Positions 1-8,285 are shown, counted from the first letter of the stretch. The stretch: DNA of 14,908 nucleotides from Halothiobacillus neapolitanus (GCA_020721485.1 DYMR01000023.1:1-14908); one strand, 5' to 3'. Translations and numbers: made by a program. The notes: generated by a model from the sequence alone, not told the origin.

Positions 1-1086
1 TATTCGCCGTTCGCCATTGCGATGCTGTTCGTGTTTTACGAAGTGTTCGGCATTTTGACCAACTTTGTCGGCGGCTGGTTGGGCGCGCGCATGGGCTTGA
101 ACCGCACCATGCAAATTGGCACCGCCTTGCAAATCGGCGCGTTATTGATGCTCACGGTGCCGGCGGCATGGCTGACCGTGCCGTATGTGATGGCGGCGCA
201 GGCGTTGTCCGGCATTGCCAAAGATTTGAACAAAATGTCGGCCAAAGCCGGTGTGAAATTGGTCGCGGGGGCGCAACAGGATCGGCTGTTTGCTTGGGTC
301 GCGTGGATTACCGGTTCTAAAAATGCCCTCAAGGGTCTGGGATTTTTCTTGGGTGCCGTGCTGTTGGCGGCCTTGGGTTTTGCCGGGGCGAATGCGGCAT
401 TGGCGGCGCTGCTGGCCTTGGGTTTTCTGGCGACGCTGTCGTTACCAGCCGGGCTGGGCGCGCTGCCGATCAAAGGCAAATTCCGCGCTCTGTTCGCGCA
501 AGACCCGGCGATCAACTGGCTCGCGGCGGCGCGGCTGTTTTTATTCGGCGCGCGGGATGTGTGGTTCGTGGTGGCGCTGCCGGTGTATCTCGTGTCGCTG
601 GGCTGGAGTTTTGAGTGGGTCGGCGCGTATTTGGCGCTGTGGGTGATTGGCTACGGCGTGGTGCAAGCCTCGGCGCCGGCGTGGTTTCGCCATCGGCAGC
701 GCGCGCCCGATGCCGCTGCGGCCTTATCGTGGGGCCTGGGGCTCATCGCCACGCCCTTGCTGATTGTCGCTGGGTTGTGGTTGGGCGGGCCGCCCGGTTG
801 GGTCATTACCTTGGGGCTGGCAGTGTTCGGCGCGGTGTTCGCGATGAACTCGGCCTTGCATTCGTATTTGATTCTGCACCATTCCAGTTGGGACAAGGCG
901 TCGATGAATGTTGGGTTTTACTACGCGGCGAATGCGGGCGGGCGCTTGCTCGGTACGGTGTTGTCGGGATTTAGCTATCAGCACATCGGCATGATCGGCT
1001 GTTTGCTGGTTTCCACCGGCTTTCTGGCGCTGGCGGCACTGTTGATGCGGCAAATGAATCTGCGGGTGGATGCGGCGAAGGCGTGA
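1..1086 (+). CDS. arsJ: ArsJ, organoarsenical efflux MFS permease (5'-truncated by the window edge)
   Basis: Major facilitator superfamily membrane protein. The reading frame is open from base 1, so the first ATG at 22 is internal; 361 residues are visible and, from the usual family length of about 400, roughly 40-50 N-terminal residues lie outside the window. The sequence recalls ArsJ throughout: a GGWLGARMGLNRTMQIG stretch, then ALSGIAKDLNKMSAKAG, a GSKNALKG segment, and the strongly conserved LFLFGARDVWFVVALPVYL. About ten hydrophobic membrane segments can be read. In characterised systems ArsJ exports 1-arseno-3-phosphoglycerate, made by a partner GAPDH from arsenate and glyceraldehyde-3-phosphate, and so gives arsenate resistance. 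The GAPDH gene would be expected upstream, outside the window. The following aroG-like gene is 77 bp away on the same strand and has no known link to arsenic. A generic MFS transporter is the alternative, but the ArsJ signatures are specific. Confidence 0.9.
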   Translation, partial: YSPFAIAMLFVFYEVFGILTNFVGGWLGARMGLNRTMQIGTALQIGALLMLTVPAAWLTVPYVMAAQALSGIAKDLNKMSAKAGVKLVAGAQQDRLFAWVAWITGSKNALKGLGFFLGAVLLAALGFAGANAALAALLALGFLATLSLPAGLGALPIKGKFRALFAQDPAINWLAAARLFLFGARDVWFVVALPVYLVSLGWSFEWVGAYLALWVIGYGVVQASAPAWFRHRQRAPDAAAALSWGLGLIATPLLIVAGLWLGGPPGWVITLGLAVFGAVFAMNSALHSYLILHHSSWDKASMNVGFYYAANAGGRLLGTVLSGFSYQHIGMIGCLLVSTGFLALAALLMRQMNLRVDAAKA

Positions 1087-1163
1087 CGATTTGCCCGCCG
1101 CCAAGTACCATGCAGGGCTGGCTGGCCGAAGCTGAGCCACTTTGTTGAACGAGCCCGAGCATC

Positions 1164-2282
1164 ATGACCCAACACGCCACCGACGACCTGCGCATCCTTG
1201 AAATTCACAACCTGCATTCCCCCGATGAAGTGCGGGCGCAGTTTCCTTTGACCGAACGCGGCGCACAAACGGTGTTTGAAACCCGCCGCGCGATTCGTGC
1301 CGTGCTCAATCAAACCGACGATCGGTTGTTGGTGGTGATGGGGCCGTGTTCGATTCACGATGTGACCGCCGCGCGGGAATACGGCGCGCGGTTGAAATCG
1401 CTGGCGGACGAGGTGCAAAACGACATCCTGCTGGTGATGCGCGTGTATTTTGAAAAGCCGCGCACCACGGTCGGCTGGAAAGGGCTCATCAATGACCCGA
1501 ATCTGGATGGCAGTTTCGAGATCAACAAAGGGCTCGGCGTTGCGCGCCACCTGCTGGTCGATTTGGCCGATATGGGGGTGCCGGCGGCGACGGAATATCT
1601 GGATTTGATTAGCCCGCAGTATGTGTCCGATGCGGTGGCTTGGGGCGCGATTGGCGCCCGCACCACCGAATCGCAGGTGCATCGTGAATTGGCGTCCGGC
1701 TTGTCTTGTCCGGTGGGCTTCAAAAATGGCACCGATGGCGGCCTGCAAGTGGCGATTGATGCCATCCGTGCGGCGGCGCGTCCGCATCACTTTCTTTCCG
1801 TGACCAAAGCCGGTCAGTCCGCGATTTTTTCCACGGCGGGCAACGGTGATTGCCACATCATTTTGCGCGGCGGCAAGCAGCCCAATTACGATGCGGGCAG
1901 CGTCAACGAAGCCTTGGAGAAACTTCGGGCGGCAGAATTGCCCGAGCGGTTGATGATCGATTTTTCGCACGCCAACAGCCAAAAACAACACGCACGACAA
2001 ATTCAAGTGGCGGAAGCCGTGGCGGCGCAAGTCGCGGCAGGCAATGCCGGCATCATCGGCGCGATGGTCGAAAGCCACTTGGTGGGCGGGCGGCAGGATG
2101 TGCATGCCGATCGCGCCTTGGTGTACGGCCAAAGCATTACCGATGCCTGCATCGCGTGGGAAGACAGCATTCCGCTGATCCACCGCTTGGCGGAGGCGGT
2201 GCGGATGCGGCGCGCGGGCGGCGGTGTTTGGTCGAACGAGACCAATCCGCACGAAAGCTGCGGCCATGAATCGAGTCATTGA
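1164..2282 (+). CDS. aroG: 3-deoxy-7-phosphoheptulonate (DAHP) synthase, class I, AroG-like
   Basis: Cytoplasmic enzyme condensing phosphoenolpyruvate and erythrose-4-phosphate to DAHP, the first step of aromatic amino acid synthesis. The 372 residues align almost without gaps to E. coli AroG as I recall it. The metal ligands are all present with a one-residue offset: C62 (GPCSIHD), H269 (FSHAN), E303 (MVESH) and D327 (SITDACI). The GARTTESQVHRELASGLSCP block and the KPRTTVGWKGLINDP block are intact. S212 corresponds to AroG S211, a residue linked to phenylalanine feedback; the tyrosine-type AroF has glycine there, so Phe sensitivity is the inference. The ATG at 1164 aligns with the AroG N-terminus (DDLRI) but has only a weak Shine-Dalgarno. 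Unusual is a C-terminal tail of about 20 residues beyond the AroG end, rich in His, Cys, Asn and Glu (NPHESCGHESSH). There is no fused chorismate mutase domain. Confidence 0.95.
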   Translation: MTQHATDDLRILEIHNLHSPDEVRAQFPLTERGAQTVFETRRAIRAVLNQTDDRLLVVMGPCSIHDVTAAREYGARLKSLADEVQNDILLVMRVYFEKPRTTVGWKGLINDPNLDGSFEINKGLGVARHLLVDLADMGVPAATEYLDLISPQYVSDAVAWGAIGARTTESQVHRELASGLSCPVGFKNGTDGGLQVAIDAIRAAARPHHFLSVTKAGQSAIFSTAGNGDCHIILRGGKQPNYDAGSVNEALEKLRAAELPERLMIDFSHANSQKQHARQIQVAEAVAAQVAAGNAGIIGAMVESHLVGGRQDVHADRALVYGQSITDACIAWEDSIPLIHRLAEAVRMRRAGGGVWSNETNPHESCGHESSH

Positions 2283-2300
2283 GACGGCGAATGGATGAGG

Positions 2301-2322
2301 GGCGGGCAGATAGCCCCCCGCC
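2301..2322 (+). terminator. Possible weak hairpin terminator after the DAHP synthase gene
   Basis: GGCGGG (2301-2306) and CCCGCC (2317-2322) can form a 6-bp G/C stem with a 10-nt loop, starting 18 bp after the stop codon. There is no clear T-run afterwards, so it may instead be a pause or attenuation structure, or chance in GC-rich DNA. Confidence 0.25.
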
Positions 2323-2346
2323 GCTGATTTCGCGAAGGAGATTCCG

Positions 2347-4065
2347 GTGAAAAACGGCAACGCAATCAAGCACACCCGACTGGGGTTGAGCGCCACGATG
2401 CTGCTGGGCTGCCTGTTTGGTGGCGCGGTGGTGCTGGGTTCGATGGCGCAGGCGGCGGAGGGCAAGAGCGCTGGCGCGCCGACGGTGATCGACAGCGAAC
2501 CCACTGCCGTCACCGTGTTGCCGCAGGGGGCCTGGGTTACGCGCCAGATCAGTGTGGATTTGCCCGCCGATGGGGCGGAGGCGATTGAGATCAGTGGCTT
2601 GCCGGTCGGGTTGGATCGTGCCAGCGTCCAATTGACCAGCGCGCAAACCGACCTCACCGCCCCGATTCAGTGGCAGCCACAACCGCCGGAACAAACCCCT
2701 GCTTGGGCGGCGTTGGAGCAACTGAAAACGGTGCTGGATCATCGGGTGGGCAAAGCCGCCGCCGCTCTGCAAGCCGATCAAATCCGCTTGCAAATTTTTC
2801 AGGCGCAAATGGCCGCGCCGGAACGATTGGCGGGGCAAAAATCCCCGGTGGCGGGCGCATTTTTGACGGATTCCGCCGCGAAAGCCCGATTCGATCGGCT
2901 GCTCAACACCCTGATCGACGATCAGCGCTTGGCACAAAATGACTGGGATGACTTGGTGGCCGCGCGCGCGGAGTTGGACAAAAAATTTGCCGAACTCAAA
3001 AGCCAACCGGCGATGCAGTCGGCGGTGCTGACCCTGTCGCGCCGGCAGGCGGGCACTGCGCCGGTGCATCTCACCCTGCGCTATCTGGTGCAGGACGCTC
3101 AGTGGTGCCCGCTGTATCGCGCCGATTTGCGCTGGGCGCCCACCAGCGGCAAGAACGATGAAGCCGGTTCGACTGTCGATGTGGCGCAAATTCATTGGTC
3201 GATGGTGGCCGAAGTCAGCCAGAACAGTGGGGAAGACTGGTCGGGCCTGCCCTTGACCCTGTCGCTGCAAGACACGCGCCGCTATGTGCCCGCGCCGCAC
3301 CTTCACCGCTGGACCATCGGCTTTACGCCGCCCGTGCAGGCGCCTCGGCTGGAAATGCAGCCTCAAGCCCTGCGGGCGATGGCGGCACCGGCGAACGACA
3401 GCCTGATGGCGCTGACCAACGACAGCGGGTTTCAGGCCGAATTTCACAGCAAACAGCCGGTCACGGTGCGAAGCCAAAGTGCGTCCGCGACGGGTTCGAT
3501 CACGATTCCGCTGATGCAACAAACGGTGGCCGCCGTGCCGGACATTCTGATTGCGCCGCCAACGCAGACGCAGGCCGTGCTCACCGCGCGCTTCACCCCG
3601 GAACTGAGCGATGCCCTGCCGCCGGGCGAGTGGCAATTGTTTGTCGAGGGCAGCCAAGTGGCGCAAATTCATCGCCCGGCGTTGTTGCCGAAAGACACAC
3701 TGCGGCTGAGTTTTGGCGCCGATCCGAAAGTGCGGGTTAAGTACCGTGCCGCACCGGATCAGCGCGAAGAAAACGGCTTGATTGGCAAATCCACGCAAAT
3801 GCAGCGGGCGTTCAGCGTCGAATTATCCAGTCAACATGCCCGCGCGGTGCCGGTCACGGTGCTGATGCAACTGCCGGTTGCGGTGGATGCGGAAATTTCG
3901 GTCGAACCGCTCAGCGCCGCCACGCCGCCGACGACCAAACAATTTGAGGGCACGGATGGCGTTTGGGCTTGGTCGAATCAGCTCAAACCCCAACAAAATC
4001 TGACGATTCAATTCGGCTATCGGTTGCGTTGGCCGTCGGATAAAACCGTGTATGGATTGCGTTGA
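2347..4065 (+). CDS. Periplasmic DUF4140/DUF4139 (mucoidy inhibitor MuiA-like) protein
   Basis: Exported protein of 572 residues and unknown biochemical role. The GTG start at 2347 is chosen because AAGGAG lies 6 bp before it and it opens a standard signal peptide: basic residues up to about 11, a hydrophobic core at 13-32, and an AQA-A cleavage site near residue 36. An LLGC at 19-22 resembles a lipobox, but hydrophobic sequence continues past it, so signal peptidase I is more likely. Residues about 50-100 fit DUF4140 (VTVLPQGAWVTR, ISGLPVGLDRASVQL). Residues 115-220 are charged and Ala/Leu-rich, probably helical or coiled-coil. From about 238 the DUF4139 domain runs to the C-terminus, with APVHLTLRYLVQDAQW, the characteristic AEVSQNSGEDWSGLPLTLS near 288-306, and a closing LTIQFGYRLRWPSDKTVYG. 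The family includes proteins named mucoidy inhibitor A; that function is not shown here. Only 35 bp separate it from exbB, so co-transcription with the envelope genes is plausible. Confidence 0.8.
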   Translation: MKNGNAIKHTRLGLSATMLLGCLFGGAVVLGSMAQAAEGKSAGAPTVIDSEPTAVTVLPQGAWVTRQISVDLPADGAEAIEISGLPVGLDRASVQLTSAQTDLTAPIQWQPQPPEQTPAWAALEQLKTVLDHRVGKAAAALQADQIRLQIFQAQMAAPERLAGQKSPVAGAFLTDSAAKARFDRLLNTLIDDQRLAQNDWDDLVAARAELDKKFAELKSQPAMQSAVLTLSRRQAGTAPVHLTLRYLVQDAQWCPLYRADLRWAPTSGKNDEAGSTVDVAQIHWSMVAEVSQNSGEDWSGLPLTLSLQDTRRYVPAPHLHRWTIGFTPPVQAPRLEMQPQALRAMAAPANDSLMALTNDSGFQAEFHSKQPVTVRSQSASATGSITIPLMQQTVAAVPDILIAPPTQTQAVLTARFTPELSDALPPGEWQLFVEGSQVAQIHRPALLPKDTLRLSFGADPKVRVKYRAAPDQREENGLIGKSTQMQRAFSVELSSQHARAVPVTVLMQLPVAVDAEISVEPLSAATPPTTKQFEGTDGVWAWSNQLKPQQNLTIQFGYRLRWPSDKTVYGLR

Positions 4066-4100
4066 TTTTTGTGATGGATAAGCCGTAAAGGAGTACGAAC

Positions 4101-4781
4101 ATGTTGGATTTGGTCTTGGCGGGCGGCGGCATGATGGTGCCGATCATTCTGGCCTCCGTGGTGGCGTTGGCGATTGTGATCGAGCGGCTGTTCGCGCTGC
4201 GCTACAGCCGGTTGATGGGTGGGGATCCGGTCGGCACGGTGGAAGGCTGGCTGGCTTCGGGGGCGGGCGGCATCACCGCGTTGCGTTTGAGCGAATTGGC
4301 GCGGATGTCGCCGTTGGGCATGGTGCTGGCCGCCGGTTTGCAAGAGGCGAGCGATCCGACCGCGATGCGCCACCGCATTGAAGATGCGGGCCGGCATGTC
4401 GCCCACCAAATGGAGCGCTACCTCAATACCTTGGGCACCATTGCCGTGATTTCCCCGCTGCTGGGCTTGCTGGGCACGGTGGTCGGCATTATTGATGTGT
4501 TTCAGTCGATCACGCAGGCCGGCGGCGCGGCAGGGGTGAACCCGGAGCTGCTCGCCGGTGGGATTTCCAAAGCGCTGGTCACCACGGCGGGCGGGATCAT
4601 GGTCGCGGTGCCGGCCTATGTGTTCCATCGCTTTTTCCGGGGTTTGGTCGATGAGCGCATCATCGACATGGAGCGCGAAGCGATTCGTTTGGTGGATGTG
4701 TTGCACCCGACGGCAGCGGCGGCCGCCCCGGTTGCCGCAGCGGGCGCAGCCGCGCCGGCAGGTCGGAGGGCGAATCCGTGA
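4101..4781 (+). CDS. exbB: ExbB/TolQ/MotA-family proton channel subunit (ExbB2 type)
   Basis: Inner-membrane proton-channel subunit that, with ExbD, converts the proton motive force into mechanical work on a TonB-like partner. The 226-residue protein has three hydrophobic segments: residues 8-28 (MMVPIILASVVALAIVIERL), about 110-132 with the family signature SPLLGLLGTVVGI starting at 118, and about 152-175 (GGISKALVTTAGGIMVAVPAYVF). Both pore threonine regions of the family (LLGTV and LVTTAGG) are present. The last 25 residues are Ala/Pro-rich and probably disordered. AAAGGAG lies 7 bp before the ATG. The short N-terminus and the msbA/lpxK neighbourhood match the exbB2-exbD2 pair found beside lipid A genes in many Gammaproteobacteria rather than a tonB-linked siderophore operon; no tonB is in the window. 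The TGA stop overlaps the exbD start codon. Confidence 0.93.
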   Translation: MLDLVLAGGGMMVPIILASVVALAIVIERLFALRYSRLMGGDPVGTVEGWLASGAGGITALRLSELARMSPLGMVLAAGLQEASDPTAMRHRIEDAGRHVAHQMERYLNTLGTIAVISPLLGLLGTVVGIIDVFQSITQAGGAAGVNPELLAGGISKALVTTAGGIMVAVPAYVFHRFFRGLVDERIIDMEREAIRLVDVLHPTAAAAAPVAAAGAAAPAGRRANP

Positions 4782-5179
4782 ATTTTCGACCGAAACCGCG
4801 CGAGGAATTGGAATTAAATCTCATTCCTTTGATCGATGTGATCTTCATGTTGTTGATTTTCTTCATGTTGACGACCACTTTTATCCATGACCGCGCCCTG
4901 AACATTACCTTGCCCGTGTCGAACCAAGGCAGCGAACAGCGCGCGCCGGTGCAGGATCATGTGATCGAAATTGCTCAGGATGGCCGGATTGCCCTGGATG
5001 GCCATGTTCTGGCGACCGATCAACTGCTGTCTACGCTGCGACCTTTGGCCAAGGATGGTCGCCCGTTCGTGGTGTGGGCGGATGCCAATGTGGTGAATCA
5101 AAAAGTGGTGACGGTGCTGGATCTGATTCGGGCGGCGGGCATCACCAAAGTGGGCCTTGGGACGCAGCCTCTCAAATGA
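4778..5179 (+). CDS. exbD: ExbD/TolR-family biopolymer transport protein
   Basis: Partner of ExbB: a single-pass inner-membrane protein with a periplasmic domain, carrying the protonatable aspartate of the channel. Its 133 residues begin with a short cytoplasmic segment ending ELNLIPLID, followed by the membrane helix VIFMLLIFFMLTTTF (residues 21-35). The essential aspartate is D20 (LIPLIDV). Residues about 40-130 form the periplasmic domain, with IEIAQDGRIALDG and VVWADANVVNQKVVTVLDLIRAAG, typical of ExbD. The start is GTG at 4778; GTGA contains both this start and the exbB stop, so the gene is probably translated by coupling. Its own stop overlaps the msbA start in an ATGA. Length and layout are normal. 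Confidence 0.94.
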   Translation: MNFRPKPREELELNLIPLIDVIFMLLIFFMLTTTFIHDRALNITLPVSNQGSEQRAPVQDHVIEIAQDGRIALDGHVLATDQLLSTLRPLAKDGRPFVVWADANVVNQKVVTVLDLIRAAGITKVGLGTQPLK

Positions 5180-6945
5180 CCAGCGCCGCGCCCGCCTCGG
5201 GGTTTTCCACCTACCGACGATTGCTGGGCTACACGCGGCAGTATTGGCGCGTGCTGGTGCTGGCGATTGTCGGCATGGTGCTGGCGGCGCTCACGGAGGT
5301 GGCTTTTGCGGCTCTGATGAAACCGCTGCTCGATGGCAGTTTTGTCCATCGTGATCCGGCCACCATTCACGCCATGCCCCTGCTGTTGCTGGCGGTTTTT
5401 TTGGCGCGAATGATCGGGGAATTCGTGTCGGATTACGGCATGGCCTGGGTGGGGCGTTCCGTGATTCATGATTTGAAACGGGATGTGTTCGAGCAGGTCT
5501 TGCATCTGCCGGTGCGGTTTTTTGATCGCACGCCGGGCGGCGAAATTCTCACTCGGCTCAATTACCAAAGCGAGCAAGTGTCCGAGGCCGCGTCGCGGGC
5601 ACTCACCACCCTGATTCGGGATTCGGTCACGGTCGTCGGGCTGTTGGCGTGGATGCTGTATTTAAGTTGGCAGCTCGCCTTGTTTTTATTGGTGCTCACG
5701 CCGGTGTTGGTGGGTTTGGTCGCGGGGATTTCGCGGGCGTTTCGGCGCTATGCGCGGCAAATTCAAGCCTCGATGGGCGGCGTGTCGCATGTCGCGGAAG
5801 AAGTAATTTCTGCCCACCGCGTGGTTAAGTTGTACAACGGCGAGCCCTTCGAGCGGGCGCGCTTTGCCGAGATTAACCGGAGAAATTTCAAAGACTTCCT
5901 GAAAATGCAGGCGGTCAATTCGGTGGCATCCCCCTTAACGCAACTGATTCTGGCGATTGGCATTGCCGGCATCATTTGGTTTGCCACCAGCGGCGACCGG
6001 ATGCAGCAAATCAGCGTCGGGACTTTTGTCTCGTTCCTCACCGCACTGAGCCTGATGCTCGCGCCGATGAAGCGTTTGATCGGCGTGAATGCGGTGTTGC
6101 AGCGGGGCATCGCGGCGGGTGAAAGCTTGTTCGGCTTGATGGACGAACCGCGCGAGCCGGACGAGGCCGCAGTGTTGCCCGCGTTGCGGGTCAGCGGGGC
6201 GATTCGGCTGGTGGATGCGGGACTGCGCTACGCACCCGATGCGCCGTGGGTGCTGTCGGGCGTGAATTTGACGATTTCTGCCGGCCAAACCGTGGCCTTG
6301 GTCGGGCGAAGCGGCGCGGGGAAATCCACCTTAATGGCCGCGCTGCCGCGATTTGTGCCGCTCTCGACGGGCGCTATTTTGCTGGACGATTGGCCGATTG
6401 ATGCGCTGTCGCTCACCGATTTGCGCCGCCAATTCGCCTATGTGTCGCAAGATACGGTGCTGTTTCATGCCAGCGTGGCGGCCAACATTGGCTACAGCGA
6501 TGGCGCGGCGTTTGATCGCGCGCGGGTCGTGGCGGCGGCGGACGCGGCCTTTGCCCGGGAGTTCATTGAGGCGCTGCCACAAGGGTTTGAAACCTTGGTG
6601 GGCGAGAACGGCGTGCTGCTTTCGGGCGGACAACGACAGCGCTTGGCGATTGCGCGGGCGCTGTATCGTGATGCGCCGATTTTGATGCTCGATGAGGCGA
6701 CTTCCGCGCTCGATACCGAGTCCGAGCGCCATATTCAGGCCGCGTTGGAAAACCTGAGCCGAGGGCGAACCACCTTGGTCATCGCCCATCGACTGTCCAC
6801 CATCGAGCGCGCGGATTGCATCGTCGTGCTCGATCACGGGCGGGTGGTGGAAATGGGCAGTCACGCCCAATTGTTGGCGGCGGAGGGGGCTTATGCCGCC
6901 TTGCATCGGCTACAGTTCAAGACTGTTGCCGCCTTGGATGCTTAA
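5176..6945 (+). CDS. msbA: MsbA, lipid A export ATP-binding/permease protein
   Basis: Homodimeric ABC half-transporter of the inner membrane that flips core-lipid A to the periplasmic face. The frame is open from 5074, but the ATG at 5176 is chosen because it forms an ATGA overlap with the exbD stop and gives 589 residues, close to the usual 580-590. The N-terminal membrane domain (about residues 20-320) contains six hydrophobic segments and the MsbA-like HLPVRFFDRTPGGEILTRL. The nucleotide-binding domain has Walker A GRSGAGKST at 377-385, signature LSGGQ at 482-486, Walker B ILMLDE with D506 and E507, and the switch histidine H538 (VIAHRLST). All catalytic residues are present. Following lpxK and kdsB support MsbA over other type I ABC exporters. 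The gap to lpxK is 20 bp, so they are likely co-transcribed. Confidence 0.95.
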   Translation: MTSAAPASGFSTYRRLLGYTRQYWRVLVLAIVGMVLAALTEVAFAALMKPLLDGSFVHRDPATIHAMPLLLLAVFLARMIGEFVSDYGMAWVGRSVIHDLKRDVFEQVLHLPVRFFDRTPGGEILTRLNYQSEQVSEAASRALTTLIRDSVTVVGLLAWMLYLSWQLALFLLVLTPVLVGLVAGISRAFRRYARQIQASMGGVSHVAEEVISAHRVVKLYNGEPFERARFAEINRRNFKDFLKMQAVNSVASPLTQLILAIGIAGIIWFATSGDRMQQISVGTFVSFLTALSLMLAPMKRLIGVNAVLQRGIAAGESLFGLMDEPREPDEAAVLPALRVSGAIRLVDAGLRYAPDAPWVLSGVNLTISAGQTVALVGRSGAGKSTLMAALPRFVPLSTGAILLDDWPIDALSLTDLRRQFAYVSQDTVLFHASVAANIGYSDGAAFDRARVVAAADAAFAREFIEALPQGFETLVGENGVLLSGGQRQRLAIARALYRDAPILMLDEATSALDTESERHIQAALENLSRGRTTLVIAHRLSTIERADCIVVLDHGRVVEMGSHAQLLAAEGAYAALHRLQFKTVAALDA

Positions 6946-6965
6946 ATTCATGAAACTGAGCCGCC

Positions 6966-8045
6966 ATGCCTGAACTGCGTTACCCGGCATTCTGGCAGCG
7001 ACGCGGGCTACGCAGCCTGCTGTTGTGGCCGCTGTCGGTGTTGGTGTGTGCCGTGGCGCGGCGCCGGCGGGCACGCGCAGCGGCGGGGCAAGGTGACGGG
7101 CGGCTGCCTCGCCCCGTGTTGGTGGTCGGCAATCTCACGGTGGGCGGAACCGGTAAAACGCCGGTGCTGATCGCGTTGGCGCAAGCGCTGACAGAGGCCG
7201 GGGTGGCGGTGGGCGTCATCAGCCGAGGCTATGGTGTCACCATCGGGGTCGAGCCGGGTGATGTGTCCGAAGCGCAGAGTGCGGCGGAAGTCGGCGATGA
7301 ACCGTGGCTGATTCACCAAACCACCGGCGTTCCGGTGATGGTGCATCCCGATCGCCTGCGGGCGGGTGCCTCCTTGTGCGCGCGCTACCCGGAAATTCAG
7401 CTGATTTTGAGCGACGATGGCCTTCAGCATCACGCCTTGCTTCGGCGTTGGAACTGGATCGTGCTGGATGCGCGCCGAGGCTTGGGCAATGGGTTTTGCC
7501 TGCCTGCCGGCCCCTTGCGTGAACCGGCAGCTGCCGCGCTGGCCTCCGCCGCCGTGGTGCTGGTCAATGGTGCGGCTGAGGCGAGCGCGGCGCAGCGGTT
7601 GGGCGGCGAGCGGGCAGTGCCCATTCGTTTTGAGCTCACCGGCATGAAGGATTTATATACCGGCGACATTCTGCCCTTGGCGGATTTTTTGGCCGGGCAG
7701 GGCGCTGAACCCTTGATCGCGCTGGCGGCGATCGGCAATCCCGACGGGTTTTTTGCCGCGCTCACCGAGCAGGGGCTAACGATTGAATCCTACGCCTTGG
7801 CCGATCATGCTGCCGTGCCGCCGGGATTGCGGCACCATTTGCGCCGCAGTGGACAAGTCGTGGTGATGACCGAGAAAGATGCCGCCAAATGGGTGGGGCA
7901 GCGCCCCAGTTGGCATAATCAAGCCGGTCAAGTGTTCGCGGCGATGGGACGCATCGACTTCCCTGCGGGCTTGGTTGATGCCCTAATCGTCGAACTGAAG
8001 GCTGAATTCTTAGTCGATAAATCAAACGACAACTCATTGAAATAA
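6966..8045 (+). CDS. lpxK: LpxK, tetraacyldisaccharide 4'-kinase
   Basis: Membrane-associated P-loop kinase that phosphorylates the 4' position of the lipid A disaccharide precursor to give lipid IVA (Raetz pathway). The 359 residues include an N-terminal hydrophobic segment (17-31), the LpxK P-loop VGNLTVGGTGKTP around 54-66, the VISRGYG motif, DDGLQHH at 150-156, and DARRGLGNGFCLPAGPLREP, all typical of the family. A conserved VVMTEKDAAKW lies in the C-terminal half. The protein is about 30 residues longer than the E. coli enzyme, partly in a basic linker at 32-48 and partly in a polar tail. The ATG at 6966 has only a weak Shine-Dalgarno. A 7-codon ORF (6950-6973) overlaps it and could couple translation to msbA, but this is inference. 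Confidence 0.95.
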   Translation: MPELRYPAFWQRRGLRSLLLWPLSVLVCAVARRRRARAAAGQGDGRLPRPVLVVGNLTVGGTGKTPVLIALAQALTEAGVAVGVISRGYGVTIGVEPGDVSEAQSAAEVGDEPWLIHQTTGVPVMVHPDRLRAGASLCARYPEIQLILSDDGLQHHALLRRWNWIVLDARRGLGNGFCLPAGPLREPAAAALASAAVVLVNGAAEASAAQRLGGERAVPIRFELTGMKDLYTGDILPLADFLAGQGAEPLIALAAIGNPDGFFAALTEQGLTIESYALADHAAVPPGLRHHLRRSGQVVVMTEKDAAKWVGQRPSWHNQAGQVFAAMGRIDFPAGLVDALIVELKAEFLVDKSNDNSLK

Positions 8046-8054
8046 GAGGTTTTT

Positions 8055-8273
8055 ATGAATAAGTCATTGCTGGAAATTTTAGTGTGCCCGGTGACCAAAG
8101 GGCCGTTGATTTACCGCCCAGAGGCGAACGAGCTGATTTCGCTCTCGGCGCGCTTGGCCTATCCCATTCGGGACGACATTCCCACCATGCTCGAAAGCGA
8201 TGCGCGCACTCTCGGCGAGGAAGAATATGCCCGTCTGCGCGCGGCGCATCCCGCCGTGGGCGAGGCCGGTTGA
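8055..8273 (+). CDS. Trm112/YcaR-like (UPF0434) small protein without zinc cysteines
   Basis: Small cytoplasmic protein of 72 residues between lpxK and kdsB, the usual place of ycaR. The family pattern is clear: [14 protein letters not shown] at the N-terminus, then [21 protein letters not shown]. Family members such as E. coli YcaR have a zinc-ribbon-like CPxC with a further cysteine; here only C11 remains (CPVT) and the expected partners are Thr and Ser, so a metal site is unlikely. Eukaryotic and archaeal Trm112 activates methyltransferases; the bacterial role is not settled. AAGAGG lies 5 bp before the ATG, giving good support for the start. Spacing is 9 bp from lpxK and 12 bp to kdsB, consistent with one transcript. 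Confidence 0.88.
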   Translation: MNKSLLEILVCPVTKGPLIYRPEANELISLSARLAYPIRDDIPTMLESDARTLGEEEYARLRAAHPAVGEAG

Positions 8274-8285
8274 GGCGGACGCAGC

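Noticed and set aside
978..3798. Two long minus-strand frames (559 and 553 codons) across the DAHP synthase and DUF4139 genes
   Set aside because: They lie antisense to clear genes, are rich in Arg, His and Gln with no recognisable domain, and are the expected result of GC-rich codon use on the other strand.
5074..5175. Upstream start giving a 623-residue MsbA
   Set aside because: It would overlap exbD by over 100 bp; the ATG at 5176 overlaps the exbD stop by the usual ATGA and gives the normal MsbA length.
6950..6973. Seven-codon ORF between msbA and lpxK
   Set aside because: It is too short to call a gene and has no ribosome site of its own; noted only as a possible coupling element.
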